From SZUA-229 sp041589455 (GTDB taxonomy: Bacteria > Pseudomonadota > Gammaproteobacteria > SZUA-229), in NCBI GenBank assembly GCA_041589455.1, contig JBFHVQ010000040.1, positions 1 through 25,854 of the forward strand: DNA of 25,854 bases, in the 5' to 3' direction. This document shows, in pieces, positions 15,282 through 22,519 of the stretch. The notes under the pieces were generated by a model. That model saw only the letters and a list, made by a program, of their open reading frames with translations, did not search any database and had not been told where the DNA came from. The position numbers and the translations under genes are program-made. The stretch's first letter is position 1, and each line of letters opens with the position of its first letter.

Positions 15282-16031
15282 TTACTTGTTGTTTTCAGGT
15301 TGATGATATAGAGACGACAGCTTTATCTTGTTAAATGTTCCATCCTGTTTCATCGTTGCAATGGCTTCAACGAGTTTGGGAATGAGTGCCTGATGCTTCT
15401 TGTGCATGTAAAGAAACATGGGGTGTGATGCCAGTGGTGGAGTGTGATAGTGAATATCTTTAAAGCCCAGATTTTGTATGACCTCCATCCCAAGCAGCTT
15501 TGAGTAGACGGCTATGTCGATCCTGCCACGCTTTAGATGTTTGAATAGCAGCTCTGTATTGCGCAGGTCGGTACGTGATTTGACATTGATGATATTTTTT
15601 TCCAGAATTTTCCAGCCTATCACTATACCTACATTGTATGGTTGAAGGCTCTGCCAGTTAGTGAGTTTTATATCGTGCTTTCTGGAAAAGGCAACAAATT
15701 CAAATTGCAGGATTTCTTCAGGTACCAGAAGCATGTTTGGGTAGAGCTTGTCGATGCCTTTAATACGTACAAATTCGCCATCAGCTTTGCCGCTATTGGC
15801 TTCGGTGAGTGAGCGCTCTACGGGTAGTCGCTGTATATTGATACCTATACCAATGCGTTTAAATGCTTCAGTAATGACCTGGTCAACGAAGCCTGAGTTA
15901 TCCGAGCGAGATAAAGGCGGCTCGGTCCAGGTGTTTATTGTGAGGTGTGACAGAGGCGCCGTGTTTCCGACAGCATGTACCCAGGTGCTTGTAATAGTAA
16001 GGATAGCAAGCAGGAGCCACGATAATTTCAT
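15282..16031 (-). CDS. Periplasmic solute-binding protein (SBP_bac_3-like), partner of the kinase
   Basis: 249 residues. The signal peptide is about 1-20 (…STWVHA). Next comes a type II periplasmic binding-protein fold: 'LTINTWTEPPLS' first strand, 'SGFVDQVITEAFKRIGIGINIQRLPVERSL' helix-strand, a hinge near 'GIVIGWK', and 'GRIDIAVYSKLLG' in the second lobe. At about 230 mature residues it is a compact, soluble amino-acid-type binder. No ABC permease or ATPase is adjacent. The next gene, 12 nt downstream, is the histidine kinase, so it more likely presents a ligand to the kinase than feeds a transporter (inference). The kinase itself has only a small periplasmic domain. No good ribosome-binding site is seen. 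Confidence 0.8.
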   Translation of the reverse strand: MKLSWLLLAILTITSTWVHAVGNTAPLSHLTINTWTEPPLSRSDNSGFVDQVITEAFKRIGIGINIQRLPVERSLTEANSGKADGEFVRIKGIDKLYPNMLLVPEEILQFEFVAFSRKHDIKLTNWQSLQPYNVGIVIGWKILEKNIINVKSRTDLRNTELLFKHLKRGRIDIAVYSKLLGMEVIQNLGFKDIHYHTPPLASHPMFLYMHKKHQALIPKLVEAIATMKQDGTFNKIKLSSLYHQPENNK

Positions 16032-16141
16032 AGTATTTATTTAATAGATAATGGAGTCAATATTCTTAATATTAGAGTATTCTATTAATATTGTCAGCAG
16101 AGCATGTTATCTACAAACTAATGGTTTTTGTTTGTCGGGTA

Positions 16142-17602
16142 TTATAAAACCGGTGGTAAAATCGACAATACTTCTTTCTTATCTTCGTCTTTCACCTGGT
16201 CCTTGTTTAGCTGATATTGTAATAAATCATAATAGCGGCGTATATTGGTTACATACTTTACGGGTTCCCAGCCACGGGCATAACCATACAGGGTCTTTTT
16301 GTACCATTTCTTCTGCGCCAGTAAAGGCAGAACTGTTTGTAGATCAAGCCATTTATTAGGGTCTTTGCCAAGTTTTCTGGCGAGAATCTGTGCGTCGATG
16401 ACATGATAATAACCCACATTATATGCTGCCATGGCAAACCAGGTTCTGTCGGGTTCTTTTAATTCTTCAGGGAAACGGCGGCGAATCTGGTCTAGATATT
16501 TAGCGCCTCCCATAATACTGCTTTCTGGATCAAGTCGATTCTTAATGCCCAGGTGACCTGCTGTTTGCAGGGTTAGCATCATAATGCCACGGACCCCGGT
16601 GGGTGAAACGGCTTTGGGATTCCAGTGAGACTCCTGGTAACCCATGGCCGCTAATAACTTCCAGTCGAGGCCATATTTATCGGCAGCATTTTTATACATA
16701 GTAATGTATTTGCTTAATCGTGTGGCGATATGGCGAACATATATTCGGTTGCCAACATAATCAAATTTATCAACGTGACCGTAATGCTTTTCAACCAGCT
16801 GAGTGATCTCGCCATTATTCAGGCTGCGCCAGAAAAAGCTCATGGCTTTATCGTACAAGCTGCTATCACGGCCTTTTGGAAAAGCCCAGGCCAGCTGTTG
16901 TGGTTCTGAAATATCAAAAGCAACACGTAATTCCAGCAGGAAACGTTGGTTCAATGCGACATCGTTTGAGTCAGCAATGGTGTAGTCGATTAACTGGTTT
17001 TCTACCAGATAGAGTAACTGTTCACTATCGATATCGCTTTGTGTGCTCCAGCTGAGATCGGGATATTGTTGTTTCAGTTTATTGAGGCTATCCACATGGC
17101 TGGAGCCTTCTATCACTTCCAGAATACCATTATTCAGTGCTTCAATATTTTTCGGTCGATATGACTGATTGTTATAAACAAGCTGTTCAGTCACATCCAT
17201 ATAGCTTGCGCTAAATCGTACTTTTTCTTTACGCGCTTCAGTAATGGTCAAGCCAGCGGCTGCAAAGTGTGCTTTACCGCTATTTAGTGCTTCAAATATA
17301 TCATTCAGGTTGTCGCTGGTTATCACTTTGAGCTTAACCCCGAGTGATTCCGCAAAGGCGCTTGCCAGATCGTATTCAAAGCCGGTTTCACCATTGGGGC
17401 CTTCATAATAAGTTGTTGAGCTATTGCGGGTGATCATAATAACTTCGCCCGCTTCCAGTATCTGGTTTAGTAAGTTGGGTTTGAAGAGCAGGGGAAAAAC
17501 CTTAAACAGGACAACTAGCAAAATGACCAGAATGGCCAGTGAGCTACCGATGGTGCGGCAGCGAGGATTATGTAAGGGGTTGTCCATGTAACAATATCTC
17601 AA
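16142..17602 (-). CDS. mltF: Membrane-bound lytic murein transglycosylase F (MltF)
   Basis: 486 residues. An N-terminal membrane anchor (about 20-40) is followed by a periplasmic-binding-protein-like regulatory domain (about 50-275) and an SLT lytic transglycosylase domain (about 290-460). The catalytic Glu is E324 in 'MGYQESHWNPKAVSPTGVRGIMML', with the later motif 'MAAYNVGYYH' (391-400). The enzyme cleaves peptidoglycan between MurNAc and GlcNAc, leaving anhydro-MurNAc ends, and the regulatory domain senses muropeptides. Length and order match E. coli MltF. The start is uncertain between TTG at 17602 (AGGG upstream) and ATG five codons later (17587). It follows xthA by 29 nt in the same direction. 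Confidence 0.95.
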   Translation of the reverse strand: MRYCYMDNPLHNPRCRTIGSSLAILVILLVVLFKVFPLLFKPNLLNQILEAGEVIMITRNSSTTYYEGPNGETGFEYDLASAFAESLGVKLKVITSDNLNDIFEALNSGKAHFAAAGLTITEARKEKVRFSASYMDVTEQLVYNNQSYRPKNIEALNNGILEVIEGSSHVDSLNKLKQQYPDLSWSTQSDIDSEQLLYLVENQLIDYTIADSNDVALNQRFLLELRVAFDISEPQQLAWAFPKGRDSSLYDKAMSFFWRSLNNGEITQLVEKHYGHVDKFDYVGNRIYVRHIATRLSKYITMYKNAADKYGLDWKLLAAMGYQESHWNPKAVSPTGVRGIMMLTLQTAGHLGIKNRLDPESSIMGGAKYLDQIRRRFPEELKEPDRTWFAMAAYNVGYYHVIDAQILARKLGKDPNKWLDLQTVLPLLAQKKWYKKTLYGYARGWEPVKYVTNIRRYYDLLQYQLNKDQVKDEDKKEVLSILPPVL

Positions 17603-17631
17603 TCTACCCTAATGGCTGGGCTTACTTATTT

Positions 17632-18444
17632 TTATAGTTCAAAATTGGCCCAGATGGGGCAGTGGTCAGAGGGCTTGTCCATTGCCCTTACTATATAGTC
17701 TATGCCGGCATCCGTTAAACATTCAATGAGTGGCGAGGTTGCCAATATCAGGTCGATTCGAAGTCCACGCTTAGGCTCACGGTCGAAACCCTTGCTGCGG
17801 TAATCAAACCAGCTAAATCGGTCATTGATTAAAGGATTCAGTTTTCGGTAGGTATCAACCAGGCCCCAGTCATAAAGTGTCTGAAGCCACTCACGTTCTT
17901 CGGGTAAAAAACTGCATTTTCCCGATTTGAGCCAGCGTTTGGCATTGTCTGCACCGATGCCGATATCCTGGTCTAGAGGTGCAATATTCATATCACCCAT
18001 TACAATCAGGGCATCGTCTGGTGAGAAATTGTTATTTATGTACTGGGTCAGGTCAGCATAGAACTTCTTTTTTGCCGGGTATTTCTCAGGGTGATGAAGG
18101 CTTTCACCCTGAGGAAAATAACCATTCAATACATGTATCGTTTGTTTACTGCTTTTGAAGCTGCCTGCTATAAAGCGTCGCTGTGCGTGTTCATCATCAC
18201 CGGGAAAGCCCTTGACGATTTCCAGTACTTCCTGTTTATAGAGTAGTGCAACGCCATAATGGGTCTTCTGGCCATGAAAAGCCGCTTCATAGCCCAGATC
18301 ACGAATCATATCGACAGGGAAGTCGGCATCCTGTGATTTGGTTTCCTGGATACCGATGACGTCAGGTGCATGATGTGCTACCAGTGCTTCAAGCTGATGC
18401 GGGCGCATACGGATACTATTGGTATTAAATGAGACAACTTTCAT
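17632..18444 (-). CDS. xthA: Exodeoxyribonuclease III / AP endonuclease
   Basis: 270 residues, highly similar in layout to E. coli XthA. The opening is 'MKVVSFNTNSIRMRPHQLEA', with metal-binding E34 in 'GIQETK', D151-M-N153 in 'VMGDMN', a conserved 'GKCSFLPEEREW' block, the 'DRFSWFDYRSKGFD' block that contacts DNA, and terminal D260-H261 in 'PSDHCPIW'. It removes 3' blocking groups and cuts at abasic sites in base excision repair. Length is normal, and the start is fixed by alignment of the first strand although no strong ribosome-binding site is seen. It is divergent from gloB, with mltF downstream. Confidence 0.97.
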   Translation of the reverse strand: MKVVSFNTNSIRMRPHQLEALVAHHAPDVIGIQETKSQDADFPVDMIRDLGYEAAFHGQKTHYGVALLYKQEVLEIVKGFPGDDEHAQRRFIAGSFKSSKQTIHVLNGYFPQGESLHHPEKYPAKKKFYADLTQYINNNFSPDDALIVMGDMNIAPLDQDIGIGADNAKRWLKSGKCSFLPEEREWLQTLYDWGLVDTYRKLNPLINDRFSWFDYRSKGFDREPKRGLRIDLILATSPLIECLTDAGIDYIVRAMDKPSDHCPIWANFEL

Positions 18445-18520
18445 ATTGGGTCGGAAATCAGTGTAAAATCAATCTGATAATCTACCATTCTTTAGTTAAG
18501 CTGTCTTGTTGAGAAGTTAA

Positions 18521-19333
18521 ATGTTGAATATAACACCGGTTAGGGCCTTTTCTGATAACTACATCTGGGTGATGCAGCAAGGCTCATCGCCTGAAGTGGT
18601 CGTGGTTGATCCGGGACAGGCGCTCCCTATTTTAAACTACCTGCAAACACGGGAGCTTAAGCCGGTCGCGATTCTGATTACCCACCAGCATTATGATCAT
18701 ACCGGTGGGGTAGCTGAGTTGCTCCAGCGTTACCCGGGGCTTGAAGTGATTGGGCCTGGCAGAGCTTGTTCGAAGGTTAAGTTGAGCATAGATCTTTTGA
18801 TTCCAGACCTGTTTACCCGAACAGTTGGTGAAGGTGATTCGGTAGAGATTCCAGAATTAAATCTGTCATTCAAGGTTATGGAAATACCCGGACATACACT
18901 GGATCACCTGGCTTACCGAACCGATGATTTTATCTTTTGTGGTGATACGCTATTTGCAGCGGGTTGTGGCCGCCTGTTTAGTGGTACAGCTGAAATGATG
19001 TCGGCGTCACTGCAACGCATTGCGAACTTACCGCCGGCGACTAAGATCTACTGCACACATGAATACACTGTGGATAATCTGGGTTTTGCCAAATGGGTCG
19101 AACCTGACAATCAGCAGATTATGCAGCGAGATCAGCGGGAAATGCAAAAACAGGAGAAAGGTGAGGTGACCTTGCCAACCACGGTTGAATTAGAGCGCGA
19201 AACGAATCCGTTTTTGCGAGTGAGAGAAGATGTGGTTAAGGCTGCAGCTGAAAAGTTTACGGGTGAAAAACTAACTGAAGATTCTGAAGTTTTTGCAGCC
19301 CTAAGAGAGTGGAAAGATACGCGTTATGATTAA
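18521..19333 (+). CDS. gloB: Hydroxyacylglutathione hydrolase (glyoxalase II)
   Basis: 270 residues of metallo-beta-lactamase fold. It hydrolyses S-D-lactoylglutathione to D-lactate and glutathione, the second step of methylglyoxal detoxification. Metal ligands are visible: T54-H55-Q-H57-Y-D59-H60, H125 in 'PGHTLDH', D142 in 'CGDTLF' and H180 in 'CTHEYT'. The 'HQHYDH' variant replaces the more usual HHH with the metal-binding positions kept. The C-terminal HAGH-type domain ends 'LREWKDTRYD', typical of the family, with a slightly longer insert near 195-225. GAGAAG precedes the ATG. Confidence 0.95.
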   Translation: MLNITPVRAFSDNYIWVMQQGSSPEVVVVDPGQALPILNYLQTRELKPVAILITHQHYDHTGGVAELLQRYPGLEVIGPGRACSKVKLSIDLLIPDLFTRTVGEGDSVEIPELNLSFKVMEIPGHTLDHLAYRTDDFIFCGDTLFAAGCGRLFSGTAEMMSASLQRIANLPPATKIYCTHEYTVDNLGFAKWVEPDNQQIMQRDQREMQKQEKGEVTLPTTVELERETNPFLRVREDVVKAAAEKFTGEKLTEDSEVFAALREWKDTRYD

Positions 19334-19351
19334 CTGTTATTTTTTTGAATC

Positions 19352-19377
19352 AAAAGCAAAAGCTAAAAGCTAAAAGC
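19352..19377. repeat. Short tandem repeat AAAAGC(T)
   Basis: Four tandem units of AAAAGC, two of them with a following T, lie 19 bp after the gloB stop and directly left of the 146-bp palindromic element. The copy number could vary by slippage. Confidence 0.7.
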
Positions 19378-19380
19378 AGT

Positions 19381-19526
19381 TTATCCGCCAATACACGCAA
19401 ATATACGCAAATCTTTTTGAGGTATGTTTTTTTTAGGGTATTAACTGATCTGGCTTAGGTCGATTAAAGCGTTAACCTATAAGGTCAAAATACCATTAGC
19501 GTTTAGTTGCGTACATTTGCGGATGA
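19381..19526. repeat. 146-bp imperfect palindromic element with 10-nt sub-repeats
   Basis: The left end (19381-19412) and the reverse complement of the right end (19495-19526) match at 25 of 32 positions. Both arms are built of three near-10-nt units of the type NCGCAAATNN. Just inside them, the segments starting GGTAT and ending TTAAC also pair loosely (GGTAT/ATACC and TTAAC/GTTAA), so the whole element could fold as one long hairpin. No transposase gene and no obvious target duplication are present. It resembles an interspersed MITE-like or REP-like intergenic repeat. It sits between the convergent gloB and sat genes. Confidence 0.6.
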
Positions 19527-19612
19527 CTATGCTTCTATAGTGTTTCAGAAATGAGTACTTAGGCTGGTGGCAAGTGGTCAGATGTAATAACGACTTTATT
19601 TTATGAGAGAAT

Positions 19613-19648
19613 AAAAAAGCCCCAGCCTTTTCAGGCCAGGGCTTTTTT
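19613..19648. terminator. Bidirectional terminator between gloB and sat
   Basis: AAAAAAGCCC (19613-19622) pairs with GGGCTTTTTT (19639-19648). A 2x2 internal loop and an inner GCC/GGC stem close on TTTTCA. The A6 and T6 flanks make it usable from both directions; it lies 25 bp past the sat stop codon. Confidence 0.85.
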
Positions 19649-19673
19649 GTTGGCTAAATCATAGCCGAGTAGT

Positions 19674-20867
19674 TTACTTCTGCAATCCCTGATAGTAGCT
19701 GATCAGAATTTCAGCAACTTCTGGGCGTGAGAACTCTTTAGGTGGCGCAATACCCTGACCTAACATTTCACGTACCTTGGTACCGGATAGCAGAACAAAG
19801 TCTTCTTTATTGTGATCAGGTGCTTCACGCATCATCACAACTTTATCCAGCTTCTTCGAGTAAGCGGTGTGGTCAGCTTCAAAAATTTCGATGTCTAGTG
19901 CGCCTGCAGGCACTTCTTCTTTGAAGATGGTCTGAGCATCAAACGCACCGTAGTGATCGCCTACACCTGCATGGTCACGACCAATGATAAAGTGTGTAGC
20001 CCCCATGTTTTGACGGAATACTGCATGTAATACCGCTTCCTTAGGGCCGGCATAGAGCATATCAAAGCCATAACCCGTTACCATGGCACTGTTTTCAGGG
20101 AAGTAGAGCTCAACCATTTTTCGGATAGCTGCATCGCGTACAGGCGCAGGAATATCGCCAGGCTTAAGTTTGCCCAATAACATATGAATTACCAGACCAT
20201 CGCAATTTAAACGGTCCATTGCCATATGGCAGAGTTCTTCATGTGCCAGATGCATTGGGTTACGTGTCTGGAAAGCCACCACTTTTTTCCAGCCGCGTTC
20301 TGAAATTTCGTTACGAATCTCAACGGCTGTACGGAAAGTATCAGGGAATTCAGACTGGAAGTATGAGAAATTAAGTACTTTGATAGGGCCTGAAAGGCAA
20401 ACCTTGCCCTGTGAATTGAATGCCTCTACACCCGGATGATCTTCATCATCGCTGGCACGATAGACATTTTTTGTCATCATCGCCATTTCGTCATCGGTAA
20501 ATTCTTCAACTGCTTCAACATCCATAATGGCTAAAACTGGATTGCCATCAACATTGGGATCCTTAAGTGCAATGCGATCACCGGCTTTGATATTACCGGC
20601 ATCCTCCAGAAGATTTAACACAGGAGTTGGCCAGAAAAGACCAGAAGTAGTTTTCATCTCTGCCGCAACAGAAATGGCATCCGCCTTGTTCATGTAACCT
20701 GTTAGAGGATTGAAGTAGCCAGCGCCCATCATAACGGCATTGGCTGCACTGGCCGAGCTCACAATAATTGATGGCAGACTCTCTGCTTCTTTCTGCAGGG
20801 CTTCGTTTTCGCTTGAGTCATAAACAAATAATGGGTTCAGCTCGTCTGAACCGTGTGGTTTTATCAT
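19674..20867 (-). CDS. sat: Sulfate adenylyltransferase (ATP sulfurylase), dissimilatory type
   Basis: 397 residues, the usual length of the homo-oligomeric bacterial/archaeal Sat (about 400). It interconverts ATP + sulfate and APS + pyrophosphate. In sulfur oxidisers it runs in reverse, making ATP from APS. Visible motifs: QTRNPMH (200-206) with the HxxH pair H206/H209, where the second motif reads HLAH instead of the more general HRAH, and GRDHAGVGDHYG (296-307). The domain order is PUA-like N-terminal part (1-165) then catalytic domain. A strong ribosome-binding site GAGGAG precedes the ATG. aprAB, aprM or a Qmo complex are not adjacent, so the gene stands alone. An FNR-type site lies about 90 bp upstream. 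Confidence 0.97.
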   Translation of the reverse strand: MIKPHGSDELNPLFVYDSSENEALQKEAESLPSIIVSSASAANAVMMGAGYFNPLTGYMNKADAISVAAEMKTTSGLFWPTPVLNLLEDAGNIKAGDRIALKDPNVDGNPVLAIMDVEAVEEFTDDEMAMMTKNVYRASDDEDHPGVEAFNSQGKVCLSGPIKVLNFSYFQSEFPDTFRTAVEIRNEISERGWKKVVAFQTRNPMHLAHEELCHMAMDRLNCDGLVIHMLLGKLKPGDIPAPVRDAAIRKMVELYFPENSAMVTGYGFDMLYAGPKEAVLHAVFRQNMGATHFIIGRDHAGVGDHYGAFDAQTIFKEEVPAGALDIEIFEADHTAYSKKLDKVVMMREAPDHNKEDFVLLSGTKVREMLGQGIAPPKEFSRPEVAEILISYYQGLQK

Positions 20868-20928
20868 TGTGATCTCCTCTCTGTGAGCTCAAGGCTCGGG
20901 ATTTTTATAATGTGAATTAGTTGCAGCT

Positions 20929-20934
20929 AATATA
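20929..20934 (-). promoter_or_regulatory. Probable -10 box of sat
   Basis: TATATT on the minus strand, centred 33 bp downstream of the centre of the FNR-type site. It predicts a transcript start near 20922 and a 5' leader of about 55 nt. Confidence 0.5.
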
Positions 20935-20954
20935 TTGCATTCTGGCGGTAGTGT

Positions 20955-20974
20955 GATTTGATTTCGATCAAATC
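20955..20974 (-). promoter_or_regulatory. FNR/ANR-type site upstream of sat
   Basis: GATTTGAT-TTCG-ATCAAATC: an 8-bp perfect palindrome whose core (20958-20971) is an exact TTGAT-N4-ATCAA. It lies at about -42.5 relative to the start predicted from the TATATT box at 20929-20934, the class II activator position. The only gene it can serve is sat, since the next gene upstream is transcribed the same way and ends 290 bp further on. Confidence 0.7.
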
Positions 20975-21261
20975 TAATAGGAGATATGCAATCTATAACT
21001 CTGTTTAAAATCACTTACATCTTAAAGCGGAATCAAAGATTGGCTAATTCATATCCTTAAGGGAGGGATGAGTTTTTTTTATTAAAAATAATTCTGATTA
21101 ATACAGGCTGTAAACAATGGGATTATTATGAAAACTAATTGGCGGTTAAAAATAAGTTATTTAATATATGTCAAAATTATAATTAAGTTATGTTCTCTGC
21201 AGGTATTAGACTGACTGCTTTATTGAAGTAATACTATTTAACAAGGTAATGAATCAACGCT
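20975..21261. other. AT-rich gap upstream of the sat promoter
   Basis: Very AT-rich sequence between the sat promoter and the end of the thioredoxin gene. A 28-codon ATG frame at 21128-21214 lacks a ribosome-binding site and has no recognisable product. I see no strong terminator hairpin for the thioredoxin gene. Confidence 0.4.
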
Positions 21262-21789
21262 TTAATTTTGCATTTCATCCAGTAGTTTTATAATGGCTTT
21301 CTCTTTATCGTCTTTGCTTCGATTCCAGAAGCCAGTGTAGCGAACCCGTAATTTTCCCTTGTGATCGATCAGGTAGCTGCTTGGCATGCCATCGACACCA
21401 TAGCGTCTGGCAACTTCTTCTTCCGGGTCATAGGCGATCTGGAAGTTAATCGATTGCGAATTAAGAAAGTCTTCTGCCTGGGTTCGATTTTCATCAAGAT
21501 TGATGGCAATGATTTCCAGTGACCTGTCTGCATATTTCTCTTTCATTTCAATCATCCAGGGAAAGGAACGCTTGCAGGGGCGGCACCAGGATGCCCAGAA
21601 ATCGATATATACGACTTTCCCTTTATAATCTGCCAGCTGAATATTGTTTTTATCAGATTGTAAAATGAACTCGGGTGCGTCAGGGTAGTCTGACCAGGCT
21701 TTACTGGAGGCGGCAGTGATGGTGAAAATCAGCAGTAAACGCAGATAAACCAAAATAGAGCTATGTGTCGCTGGTGAGTTCTGGTACAT
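21262..21789 (-). CDS. TlpA-like periplasmic thioredoxin-fold protein
   Basis: 175 residues. An N-terminal hydrophobic segment (about 11-33) looks like a signal peptide or anchor. The thioredoxin fold of the TlpA/ResA type follows, with the active site C69-R-P-C72 in 'WASWCRPCKRSF', a 'DENR' insert near 97-100, and the cis-Pro loop 'GVDGMPSSYLID'. Members reduce or exchange disulfides in exported proteins, often for cytochrome c or copper-centre maturation. No ccm gene is nearby. The assigned ATG (21789) has no ribosome-binding site and lies only about 1-2 nt past the transcript start predicted from TATAGT (21797-21802, minus), so the true start may be further in. It is divergent from the QseBC-like pair. 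Confidence 0.85.
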   Translation of the reverse strand: MYQNSPATHSSILVYLRLLLIFTITAASSKAWSDYPDAPEFILQSDKNNIQLADYKGKVVYIDFWASWCRPCKRSFPWMIEMKEKYADRSLEIIAINLDENRTQAEDFLNSQSINFQIAYDPEEEVARRYGVDGMPSSYLIDHKGKLRVRYTGFWNRSKDDKEKAIIKLLDEMQN

Positions 21790-21812
21790 AGTGTGGACTA
21801 TATGCTAAAAGT

Positions 21813-21829
21813 CTTAAACGAAGCTTAAC
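21813..21829 (+). promoter_or_regulatory. PmrA/QseB-type direct-repeat box
   Basis: CTTAAA-N5-CTTAAC: two near-identical hexamers at 11-bp pitch, the layout bound by OmpR-family regulators such as PmrA/BasR and QseB (CTTAA half sites). It sits between the divergent thioredoxin gene and the response-regulator gene, and overlaps the -35 region of a minus-strand promoter with -10 TATAGT at 21797-21802. Confidence 0.5.
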
Positions 21830-21859
21830 AAACATTTCAGTTTTCGGGTAATGGGTTAC

Positions 21860-22519
21860 ATGCGAATTTTGCTGGTAGAAGATGATCAACTGCTGGGTGA
21901 GGGGATAGTGGCAGGGCTTAAGCTTGAGCACTATAGCGTCGACTGGTTTCAAACGGCATCAGATGCGTTGTTGAGCCTGGATCATGAGTCTTATGAGCTG
22001 ATGTTGCTCGATCTGGGGCTACCAGATATGGATGGATTGCAGGTTTTACAGCAGTTGCGTAAGCAGGGGAACTCGATCCCCGTCTTACTGTTAACAGCCA
22101 GAGATGCGATTGGTGACAGGGTGGCGGGTCTGGATGCTGGGGCTGATGATTACCTGGCCAAGCCATTTGATCTGGAAGAGCTATATGCGCGCGTCAGGGC
22201 TTTATTTCGTCGTGCCGGCGGTCGCGCCCAGCCAGTAATATCGCATGGTGATATTGAGTTGGATCCGGCTGCTCACTCTGTAGCATTTTCAGGTCAACCG
22301 GTTGAGCTATCTCGTCGAGAGTATGTGTTATTACAGACCTTGCTGGAGAATACCGGGCGTGTCTTATCCAGAGCCAGGTTAGAGGAGAACGTTTATTCGA
22401 TGGACGATGATGTTGGCAGTAATGCGGTCGAGGTGCATATACATCATTTGCGTAAAAAACTGGGTAATGAATTGATTCGTACAGTGCGTGGTGTTGGTTA
22501 CACTATTGATAAACTATGA
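21860..22519 (+). CDS. OmpR-family response regulator, QseB/PmrA-like
   Basis: About 219 residues. The receiver domain (1-115) has the acidic pocket 'LLVEDD' and phospho-acceptor D51 in 'LLDLGLPD', the conserved T in 'LLLTARD', and K in 'DDYLAKPFD'. The C-terminal winged-helix DNA-binding domain (about 125-219) has 'ELSRREYVLLQTLLENTGRVLSR' and the recognition region 'NAVEVHIHHLRKKLG'. I start it at the ATG at 21860, giving MRILLVEDD as in the family; an ATG three codons upstream (21851) is also possible and neither has a strong ribosome-binding site. It overlaps the kinase gene by 4 nt (ATGA), so the pair is translationally coupled. A direct-repeat box for this regulator type lies just upstream, suggesting autoregulation. 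Confidence 0.93.
   Translation: MRILLVEDDQLLGEGIVAGLKLEHYSVDWFQTASDALLSLDHESYELMLLDLGLPDMDGLQVLQQLRKQGNSIPVLLLTARDAIGDRVAGLDAGADDYLAKPFDLEELYARVRALFRRAGGRAQPVISHGDIELDPAAHSVAFSGQPVELSRREYVLLQTLLENTGRVLSRARLEENVYSMDDDVGSNAVEVHIHHLRKKLGNELIRTVRGVGYTIDKL

Noticed and set aside
21128..21214. 28-codon ATG frame between the sat promoter and the thioredoxin gene
   Set aside because: No ribosome-binding site, very AT-rich, hydrophobic/basic composition that random AT-rich DNA gives.
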